Shown in pieces: positions 51,200 through 59,600 of a stretch of 64,000 nt of DNA. Below the pieces are notes generated by a model. It made no database searches, was not told where the DNA came from, and saw nothing but the letters and a program-made list of their open reading frames with translations. Each line of letters starts with the position of its first letter. The first letter of the stretch is position 1. The position numbers and the translations under genes are program-made. The DNA lies in NCBI GenBank assembly GCA_034440235.1, contig JAWXBR010000011.1:62001-126000 (forward strand), given 5' to 3'. The DNA is from JAWXBR01 sp034440235. GTDB taxonomy: Bacteria; Bacteroidota; Ignavibacteria; Kapaibacteriales; Kapaibacteriaceae.

Positions 51200-54132
51200 T
51201 ATGCGTACTCCTCGATACTAGGGCATGTACAAATAAGCACACGGTCGCCGTATGCATTGTCTACACGGCCAATGCTTGGCCAGAATTTTCTATCGCGTAC
51301 CCATGAGAGCGGATACACAGCCTGCTTGCGCGTGTACGGATGTGTCCATTCGTCCGCCGTTGCCACATACTGCGTATGCGGAGCGTTTTTAAGCACGTTG
51401 TCTTTAGCATCGACAACACTTAGGCACACATCTTCAATTTCTTTACGAATGGAAAGTAACGCGTCGCAGAACCTGTCGATCTCGGCCTTGCTTTCGCTTT
51501 CCGTTGGCTCAATCATAATTGTTCCGGGAACAGGGAAGCTTAGCGTCGGAGCGTGAAAACCATAATCCATAAGGCGTTTTGCGATGTCCTCTGCTTCGAG
51601 TCCACCACGTTGCTTGAATTCGCGTAGGTCGACAATCATCTCGTGCGCAACGCGACCCTTCGCACCCTTGAACAAAATGCTGTAGTGGCCTTCGAGGCGC
51701 TTCGCAATGTAATTGGCATTAAGAATCGCAACGCGCGTTGCATCGGTGAGCCCCTTACTGCCCATCATGGCGATGTATGCGTAGCTGATAAGCAGAATAG
51801 ATGCTGAGCCCCAAGGTGCGGCAGAGACGGCGCCTGCTGCAGGAACGCCATTGCCGACAACATGTACGCCATTGCCGACAACAGGAACGCCATGGCCGAC
51901 AACATGTGCGCCGGTTTGTGACCTAGTGGGGGAAATAACGGGGTGACCAGGGAGGTAGGGGGCTAGCTCGGTGGTAACGCAGATCGGACCCATACCGGGA
52001 CCGCCACCGCCGTGCGGAATGCAGAATGTTTTGTGAAGATTAAGGTGACATACGTCGGCACCTATGGTGCGCGGACTTGTTAAGCCCACTTGCGCATTCA
52101 TGTTTGCGCCGTCCATGTACACACGTCCGCCGTGCTCGTGAATAATCGAGCAGACTTCCTTAATCGATTCTTCGAACACACCGTGTGTTGAAGGGTACGT
52201 TACCATTAATGCAGCAAGATCTTTTGCATGTGCATCGGCCTTCGCACGCAAGTCGTCCATATCGACGTGTCCGTCGGCGTCTGCCTTCACAACCACAACC
52301 TTCATGCCTGCCATGACAGCCGACGCAGGGTTTGTGCCGTGTGCGCTGCTCGGTATGAGCACAATATTTCTATGCGACTGTTTGTTTGCGATGTGCAGAG
52401 AGCGAATTGCAAGGAGTCCGGCATACTCGCCCTGCGCACCTGCATTCGGCTGAAGCGAACACGCATCGAAGCCAGTGATTTCGCACAACCAGTGCTCGAG
52501 CTCGTGAAAGATTTGTGTGTAGCCAGCAGTTTGTTCGCGTGGCACAAACGGATGAATTGCGTTGAACTCGGGCCACGTGAGCGGAATCATCTCGGCCGTT
52601 GCATTCAACTTCATTGTGCACGAACCAAGCGAGATCATGCTATGTGTAAGCGAGAGGTCTTTGTTTTCGAGGCGTTTCAAATACCGCAACATTTCGTGTT
52701 CGGTGCGGTGCTCATGAAATGTCGAATGAGTTAGATAGTTCGATGTACGATGAAGAGATGTGGGGAGTCCGGCATTCTTCGTTAGACGTGCACCACTCGT
52801 TGGCGACACATCATACTTCGAAGATGCAACTACATCAAAACACGCTAATACATCGGCAAGGTCTGCTGCTGTTGTTGTTTCGTCGAACGATATGCCAACA
52901 GTTTGTTTTGCGTCGTTATATGCAAAGTTTATTGCTTTAGAAGTTGCAATTGCTCGCACTGCGTTTGTATCGGCAGCAACAGTAACAGTGTCGAACCAAG
53001 CGCCGTTCACGATGGTGTGTCCTGCGGCAATCAGAGCTTCGACTAGTGCATTCGAAAGCGCGTGTACCTGGTGCGCAATGTTGCGAAGTCCGTCGGGACC
53101 ATGATACACCGCATACATCGCAGCAACATTCGCAAGCAATGCTTGTGCTGTGCAGATGTTCGATGTTGCTTTGTCGCGACGAATATGTTGCTCGCGTGTC
53201 TGCAATGCCATCCGATAAGCGAGATCGCCTTGTGCGTCTATGCTCACCCCAATGATACGTCCGGGCATAAGGCGCTTGTACTGCTCACGCGTGGCCATGA
53301 AGGCCGCATGAGGTCCGCCATAACCGAGTGGCACACCAAACCGCTGCGTCGACCCAACAGCAACGTCGGCACCAAACTCGCCCGGAGGCACAAGCAATGT
53401 TAATGCAAGCAGGTCGGTACCAACCGTTACAAGTGCTCCGCCTTCGTGTGCGGCATCGCAGAATGTTTTGTAGTCGTGGATGTCACCATCAAGTGTCGGG
53501 TACTGCACGTACGCACCGAACACAGTGCCATCGAATGTTGCACTGCGCCAATCACCAACTTGAATGTTAATGCCTAGTGGCTCGGCACGAGTTTTCAACA
53601 CGTCGAGTGTTTGTGGAAACACATTTGTGTCGACAAACAATGTCAGTGCATCTTTCGCATTCGCACCACGCGCAGCATACATCAAATGCATTGCTTCTGC
53701 CGCAGCAGTTGCTTCATCGAGAAGTGACGCATTTGTGATCTCGAGTTTTGTGAGATCGATAATCATCGTCTGAAAATTCAACAACGATTCGAGACGACCC
53801 TGCGAAATCTCGGCCTGGTATGGCGTGTACTGTGTGTACCATCCCGGATTCTCTACAACGTTGCGCAGAATTACAGCAGGAGTAATCGTGTCGTAGTAAC
53901 CCATGCCGATGTACGTGCGCCAATTTTTGTTGCGCGCACCAACAGCACGCAAATGTTTTAGCAATTGCGTTTCCGTTAGGGCAGGGGGCAGGTCGAGGGA
54001 CTTCTTCAGCCGTATGTCGGCAGGAATTGTCTCGTCGATCAGCGCATCGAGTGTGGATGCACCCACAACACCGAGCATGGAAGAAAGATCGTCTTGTGAA
54101 CGTCCGAGGTGACGTGAAGCAAAGTCAGTCAT
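51199..54132 (-). CDS. gcvP: Glycine dehydrogenase (decarboxylating), P-protein
   Basis: PLP enzyme of the glycine cleavage system, single-chain type of 977 residues. It decarboxylates glycine and passes the aminomethyl group to lipoyl-GcvH. The PLP Lys is in HLNLHKTFCIPHGGGGPGMG; other marks are SLGSCTMKLNA, QPNAGAQGEYAGLLAI and the N-terminal domain start FASRHLG. Between PGHP and GAVSAAPWGS, a region of about 12 residues in E. coli, this protein has about 36, because of a 21-bp tandem repeat encoding GVPVVGN/GVHVVGN units. The rest is normal. It is divergent from the esterase gene with 50 bp between them; gcvT and gcvH are not in the window. Confidence 0.95.
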   Translation of the reverse strand: MTDFASRHLGRSQDDLSSMLGVVGASTLDALIDETIPADIRLKKSLDLPPALTETQLLKHLRAVGARNKNWRTYIGMGYYDTITPAVILRNVVENPGWYTQYTPYQAEISQGRLESLLNFQTMIIDLTKLEITNASLLDEATAAAEAMHLMYAARGANAKDALTLFVDTNVFPQTLDVLKTRAEPLGINIQVGDWRSATFDGTVFGAYVQYPTLDGDIHDYKTFCDAAHEGGALVTVGTDLLALTLLVPPGEFGADVAVGSTQRFGVPLGYGGPHAAFMATREQYKRLMPGRIIGVSIDAQGDLAYRMALQTREQHIRRDKATSNICTAQALLANVAAMYAVYHGPDGLRNIAHQVHALSNALVEALIAAGHTIVNGAWFDTVTVAADTNAVRAIATSKAINFAYNDAKQTVGISFDETTTAADLADVLACFDVVASSKYDVSPTSGARLTKNAGLPTSLHRTSNYLTHSTFHEHRTEHEMLRYLKRLENKDLSLTHSMISLGSCTMKLNATAEMIPLTWPEFNAIHPFVPREQTAGYTQIFHELEHWLCEITGFDACSLQPNAGAQGEYAGLLAIRSLHIANKQSHRNIVLIPSSAHGTNPASAVMAGMKVVVVKADADGHVDMDDLRAKADAHAKDLAALMVTYPSTHGVFEESIKEVCSIIHEHGGRVYMDGANMNAQVGLTSPRTIGADVCHLNLHKTFCIPHGGGGPGMGPICVTTELAPYLPGHPVISPTRSQTGAHVVGHGVPVVGNGVHVVGNGVPAAGAVSAAPWGSASILLISYAYIAMMGSKGLTDATRVAILNANYIAKRLEGHYSILFKGAKGRVAHEMIVDLREFKQRGGLEAEDIAKRLMDYGFHAPTLSFPVPGTIMIEPTESESKAEIDRFCDALLSIRKEIEDVCLSVVDAKDNVLKNAPHTQYVATADEWTHPYTRKQAVYPLSWVRDRKFWPSIGRVDNAYGDRVLICTCPSIEEYA
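51842..51912 (-). repeat. 21-bp tandem repeats in a conserved part of gcvP
   Basis: Units 51842-51862, 51863-51883 and 51884-51904 share ACGCCATTGCCGACAACA with one change, and a partial fourth follows to 51912. The first bases alternate (GGA/TGT), giving a 42-bp higher order. They encode seven-residue units. Confidence 0.88.
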
Positions 54133-54182
54133 GTGGCAGTATGTCGCAGTATGTCAATGATCAATGGTTAATTTTCTTGTAC

Positions 54183-55514
54183 ATGATAAAAACCCTTGCT
54201 CTTCCTTTGTGTCTCGTCGTCGTGACACTTGCCTGTTCGTATGACAAAGTCTCGGCGCAGGATTTTCTGCAACGAAAATACGCCACACGTGTCGAGCGCG
54301 ACATCGTCTACGGAACCGCCACCGGCTTTGCGGGCAAGTTGGATACCCTGAGATTGAATTATTGGAAGCCCCACGCCGACGGTAATCCGAGGCGGCCCCT
54401 TATCATTTTTGTGCATGGAGGGGGCTTTACAGGGGGCTCTAGGACTGACTTCGACGTGTTATGCGAGGGATACGCACAGCGCGGATATGCGGCCGCAACC
54501 ATAAGTTATCGGTTAGGCTTTCATCCGCCTCCTCTCATGGCGAACCCTTACGCCTACGACACTGCCGAGGTCGTACGTGCGGCCTACAGAGCGTCGCAGG
54601 ACCTGTTCGGAGCTGCAAGATTTCTTGTCAAACGTGCATCGTTAGACTCGGTGAGCGTGTCGTCAATGATTATCGGCGGCGCCAGCGCCGGAGGCATTAC
54701 TGTATTGCAGGCCGCATACATTTCAGAGAATGAACGCTACGGTTGTACACGAGCGTTTGCAGATGTGCCGGGCATTGGGGTTGCCGGAAAACGTCCGGAC
54801 CTAGGCCCAACCACAGGCACCCTTCACGCCGATGCGGCAACTCCACGCATCCTTGCCGTCGTAAATCTGTTCGGCGCAATTCCGGACACGTCGTTTATTG
54901 AACGCGCGGACGATCCTGCGATGTATCAGTATCACCAGACAGGCGACCCCGTCGTGTCATGCGTGTACGCAAAGGGCTTATGGAGTTATCCGTTCGGCAT
55001 TCCGGACAACTATTACTTTGTGCACGGCTCCTGCAACATAAAAAAGCGTCTCGATAACCTCGGCTACACATCTGCACGGCATCGCTCTTGGATTTTTAAT
55101 GGTAGTGTGCATGGCTTTCACGGCGCAGCAGCAGTCGAAATAGATATCGCAGATTTTTTAGCACCACTTACGCGTGACGCGCTCACATCGGTCGACGATG
55201 ATGCCTTCGAAAGCGAGCGCAACGATTCATCGAAGGATCGCACTAATAACGACCTAACTAGTAAAGACCTAACGAATAAAGACCGAACTAATAAAGACCG
55301 AACTAATAAAGACCGAACTAATACTGTGATGTCCGATGGAGCGACAGTAGTTGTTATGGACCTAGCTGGACGTCTAGTCTTTCAGGGCACCGATGCTCAT
55401 CCCTCAGGTGCTCATTTCCCTAGTGCTCATCTCACAAGAATGCTGAACCTGCCCATTGGGGCTTACATCATGAAAATTGGTGTTGAAACACGGTTATTTC
55501 TAGTTCTTCGTTAA
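54183..55514 (+). CDS. Secreted alpha/beta-hydrolase (esterase/lipase) with T9SS tail
   Basis: Protein of 443 residues from the ATG at 54183, with signal peptide LALPLCLVVVTLACS (possible lipobox) ending near KVSAQ. The hydrolase domain (about 40-340) has the oxyanion motif FVHGGGFTGG, the nucleophile elbow GGASAGG and a late His in GSVHGFHG, typical of esterases. A repetitive linker follows: six 5-residue units KDRTN and three units with GAH. The end (TVVVMDLAGRLVFQG...GAYIMKIGVETRLFLVLR) is a short T9SS sorting domain. It starts 50 bp from gcvP, divergently; the efflux genes follow 9 bp later. The substrate is unknown. Confidence 0.87.
   Translation: MIKTLALPLCLVVVTLACSYDKVSAQDFLQRKYATRVERDIVYGTATGFAGKLDTLRLNYWKPHADGNPRRPLIIFVHGGGFTGGSRTDFDVLCEGYAQRGYAAATISYRLGFHPPPLMANPYAYDTAEVVRAAYRASQDLFGAARFLVKRASLDSVSVSSMIIGGASAGGITVLQAAYISENERYGCTRAFADVPGIGVAGKRPDLGPTTGTLHADAATPRILAVVNLFGAIPDTSFIERADDPAMYQYHQTGDPVVSCVYAKGLWSYPFGIPDNYYFVHGSCNIKKRLDNLGYTSARHRSWIFNGSVHGFHGAAAVEIDIADFLAPLTRDALTSVDDDAFESERNDSSKDRTNNDLTSKDLTNKDRTNKDRTNKDRTNTVMSDGATVVVMDLAGRLVFQGTDAHPSGAHFPSAHLTRMLNLPIGAYIMKIGVETRLFLVLR
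55233..55322 (+). repeat. Six 15-bp tandem repeats in the esterase linker
   Basis: Units begin at 55233, 55248, 55263, 55278, 55293 and 55308. The last three are identical (AAAGACCGAACTAAT) and earlier ones differ by a few bases. They encode KDRTN-type pentapeptides between the hydrolase and the sorting domain. Confidence 0.92.
55395..55439 (+). repeat. Three 15-bp repeats inside the T9SS tail of the esterase
   Basis: Units beginning GCTCAT at 55395, 55410 and 55425 encode AHPSG, AHFPS and AHLTR. They lie in a loop of the sorting domain. Confidence 0.7.
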
Positions 55515-55523
55515 CCCCGCACT

Positions 55524-56642
55524 ATGACACGAAAACGCATTGTTCGCTGGACGATAATTATTGCTGTGCTCATTGCTGCCATCGTAGTGCTGAGGCTGGT
55601 TACGAGCAACAAGGACGGTGCCCAAGGTGGCGCGGGCGGCGCTTCAAAAGGACCTCCTGGGGGAGGCCCTTCTGGAGGAGGACCTTCAGGCGCACCACTG
55701 AAAGTTTCTGCAGTGGTTATCACCCCAAGCCCTTTTTCCGAGACCCTTTCCCTAACAGGATCGATAATGGCGAATGAGCGCATCGAGGTACGGAGCGAAG
55801 TGGGCGGACGTATTACGCGCATCGGATTTCAGGAAGGGGCGCGAGTACGCAAGGGGCAAGTGCTTATACAGATGGACGATGCGGAATTGCGCGCGCGGTT
55901 CTCAAAACTCGGACGTCAGCTTGTGCTCGATACAGACAAACAGAAACGTTATGAGGCGTTAAAAAAAATCGACGGGGTGAGTCAGGAAGAACTCGATGTA
56001 ATTGACGCGCAGGTCGACATCCGCCGCGCAGAAATCGAAGAGCTGCAGGCGCAAATGGCGAAGACATTAATACGTGCTGCGTTTTCGGGTCGCGCCGGAC
56101 TTCGTGAAGTGAGTGTAGGCGCAGTGATAACACAATCGACGCTCATTACGACACTTGCCGACGACAACACATTAAAACTCGAGTACACAATTCCTGAGCG
56201 GTATGCAGCAGGCATTCGTGTTGGTGATAGGGTTACGTTTACTGTACGCGGACGTGGTGTAGACGAGCAACAAGTGGCAACGATCTACGCTCTCGAACCC
56301 GGTGTCGACGCTGCATCACGCGCAGTACGCGTGCGTGCGCGCATTGCACACGGAAAGTCGGATGCTGCAATGATTCCGGGAATGTTTGCCGACGTAAAAC
56401 TTACACTGTCGAATGTCAACGATGCACTCATGGTGCCTGCAGAAGCAGTGGTGCAGGACATGGAAGGAGCATCGGTACTTATTGTGCGCAACGGAAAGGT
56501 GCAGCCAACCAAGATTGAATTGGGCGGACGCACTCCGTCGCATGTGCGCGTTACAAGTGGCGTACATGCTGGCGACACCGTGCTTACAAGCGGCTTGTTG
56601 ATGGTCAAGAAAAACATGCCGGTGAATGCGGAGGTCCGTTGA
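55524..56642 (+). CDS. RND efflux periplasmic adaptor (AcrA/MexA type)
   Basis: Membrane fusion protein of 372 residues. An N-terminal membrane helix (WTIIIAVLIAAIVVLRLV) is followed by a Gly/Pro-rich linker with GPPGGGPSGGGPSG, then by the lipoyl half NERIEVRSEVGGRITRIGFQ, a short coiled-coil hairpin, the second half RAAFSGRAGLREVSVGAVI, a beta-barrel domain and the membrane-proximal domain with SVLIVRNGKVQPTKIELGG. The stop overlaps the TTG start of the RND pump (TTGA) with GGAGG just before it. Together they form a tripartite multidrug-type efflux unit. Confidence 0.93.
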   Translation: MTRKRIVRWTIIIAVLIAAIVVLRLVTSNKDGAQGGAGGASKGPPGGGPSGGGPSGAPLKVSAVVITPSPFSETLSLTGSIMANERIEVRSEVGGRITRIGFQEGARVRKGQVLIQMDDAELRARFSKLGRQLVLDTDKQKRYEALKKIDGVSQEELDVIDAQVDIRRAEIEELQAQMAKTLIRAAFSGRAGLREVSVGAVITQSTLITTLADDNTLKLEYTIPERYAAGIRVGDRVTFTVRGRGVDEQQVATIYALEPGVDAASRAVRVRARIAHGKSDAAMIPGMFADVKLTLSNVNDALMVPAEAVVQDMEGASVLIVRNGKVQPTKIELGGRTPSHVRVTSGVHAGDTVLTSGLLMVKKNMPVNAEVR

Positions 56643-59600
56643 ACCTCAGCACCCTCACCATCCACCGTCCCGTACTCAGCATCGTGCTGAGTACGCTTAT
56701 CGTTCTGCTCGGTGTTGTTGGCTATCTGTTTCTCGGCGTTCGACAATTCCCGAACGTCGACCCGCCGAATATTTCCGTTACTACTACCTACCCGGGTGCA
56801 AACGCAGACGTTATAGAGTCGCAGATAACACTTGTGCTCGAAGAATCGATTAACGGCATCGATGGTATTCGTTCGCTCACGTCGCAGTCATCGGACGGAC
56901 GTTCTACTATAACAGTTGAATTTCAACTAGGTGAAGATCTAGAAGCCGCAGCGAACGATGTACGCGACCGCGTAGAACGTTCGAAACGTAATCTGCCTCC
57001 TGATGTAGACCCGCCTGTAGTTGCGAAGGCCGATGCAAACAGCTTTATCATCGTAATGACTGTGCAGAGCGATGTGCGTCCGTTAAACGCTCTCAGCGAC
57101 TTCGCTGCAAACGTCCTGAAGGACCGCATGCAGACCATTGAAGGTGTAGGCAACATCATGATCTGGGGTGAACGCAAGTATGCCATGCGCCTCGTGCTCG
57201 ACCCGTCGAAGCTTGCGTCGTACCGCCTCACCACGACCGATGTGCGTCAGTCTTTACAACGCGAGAACGTCGATCTGCCAGCGGGACGCCTCGAGGGCAC
57301 GTCCACAGAGCTTTCCGTCCGAACGATCGGACGCATGTCGTCCGTCGAGGAATTCTCGAACCTCATCCTCCGCTCTGGCGCTGGCTCGACCGTGCGTGTA
57401 CGCGACGTCGCACGTGTGTATCTCGGCGCAGAAAACGAACGCACCATTCTTAAACGCGATGGTGTTGCAATGGCCGGACTTGCCGTCACACCGCAACCCG
57501 GCGCAAATCAGGTTGACATTGCAGATGAATTCTATCGTCGGTACGAAGCGTTAAAGCAAACAGCACCCAAGGACATCACACTCGACATAGCGTTCGATAA
57601 CACAAAGTTTATTCGTCGCGCAATTCTCGAAGTCGAAGAGACTCTTGCCATTGCGTTTGGACTTGTTGTCCTCATCATCTTCCTCTTTCTTCGATCGTGG
57701 CGCGCAACCATCATTCCCGTTGTTGCAATTCCTGTCTCGTTAATCTCCACGTTCTTCTTCATGTGGGTGTGTGGCTTCTCGATTAACATTCTTACGCTGC
57801 TGGGCATTGTGCTAGCTACCGGACTTGTTGTAGACGATGCCATTGTTGTAATGGAAAACATTTTCCGTCGCATCGAAGAAGGCGAGTCACCCATGGAAGC
57901 GGGCGAGAAGGGGGCTTCGGAGATTTACTTCGCCGTTATCTCTACAACCATTACGCTTGCAGTTGTGTTTATTCCGGTGATTTTTCTGCCAGGTCTGACT
58001 GGACGTCTCTTCAGAGAATTTGGCGTTGTTGTAGCAACATCGGTTCTTGTATCTGCATTCGTTTCGTTAACACTCACTCCCATGATGAGTGTTAAGCTAC
58101 TGCGTCACACAGAAAAACAATCGTGGCTCATGCGAGTTACAGAACCCTTTTTCGTGTGGATGAACAGCACATACGCACGCACGCTTTCGTCGCTCATAAA
58201 GCGCCCCATCATTGCAGTACTTGCAATGGTCGCTTCGATTGTGCTTACGATTGTTATTGGCTCGCAACTAAAAAGCGAACTCGCTCCACTCGAAGACCGC
58301 AGCCTTTTGACAATTAATCTTACGGCACCAGAGGGCACGGGCTTCAATCGCATGGATGTCATCATTGACACGATGCAGGCACGCGTCTCGCGTGCTGTAC
58401 CCGAGAAGGCATTGCTTCTGACCGTTACGTCACCTTCGTTCCAATCGAATGCGAGCAACACTGGCTTCGGACGCCTCGCACTTGTAGACCCAGACCAGCG
58501 CACACGCACACAAACGCAGATTGCACAAGCCATTGGCAAGGTAATGTCCACCAACACCGATGTACGTACGGCAATCATTCCCGAGCAAACGGTATCGACG
58601 GGCGGACGTGCGGGACAGCCCGTGCAGTTTGTGATTATGGCGAGTCAGCTTTCAGAGTTACGCGAAGTGTTGCCTGCCTTTATGGATCGTGCCATGAAGC
58701 ACTCGTCACTTGCAATGGCAGACGTCAATCTGAAATTCACAAAACCAGAACTCACTGTTAGTATCGATCGTGCACGTGCGCGCGAACTCGGAGTTTCGGT
58801 GCTTGACATTGCAGATGCCATGCAGGCTGGACTTGCCGGACAGCGTTATGGATTTTTTGTCCGTGCAGGAAAACAATACCAGGTCATCGGCGAATTCCAA
58901 CGTGACTTGCGAAACACCCCAGACCGGTTGCGCGACCTACAAGTGCGCTCACAAGACGGCAGTATGATTTCGCTTGGTAGTCTTGTTACGCTCAAAGAAC
59001 AAAGCACACCTCCGCAGTTATTCCGATTTAATCGCTCGGTTGCGGCTACGGTGTCCGCCGGACTTCCTCCGGGCAAAACCATTGGTGATGGTGTAAAGGC
59101 TATGCAAGAAATCGCAGCAGAGACATTGCCTTCGCACTACACTACTGCACTTACGGGCCCAGCCCGCGACTTCTCCGAAAGCTCCTCAAGCCTCGTCTAC
59201 GCCTTCCTCATTGCACTTGCATTTGTGTACCTCATCCTTGCCGCACAATTCGAAAGTTTTGTAGATCCGTTTACAATCATGTTCACCGTGCCCCTTGCGC
59301 TAGCCGGTGGAGTGCTCTCGTTATGGATCGGCGGCGAGACCCTTAACATCTTCTCGGAGATTGGTGCAATTGTGTTAATCGGACTCGTCACGAAAAACGG
59401 AATTCTTATTGTCGAGTTTGCGAACCAGAGGCGCGAAGCCGGACTCTCTGTCGTCGACGCTGCGCTCGACTCCGCATCAACCCGATTTCGTCCGATCCTC
59501 ATGACCTCCCTCGCCATGATCCTCGGCGCCTTACCCATCGCACTCTCCCTCGGCGCAGCATCTGGCAGTCGTGTCGGGTTAGGGGTCGTAATTGTAGGGG

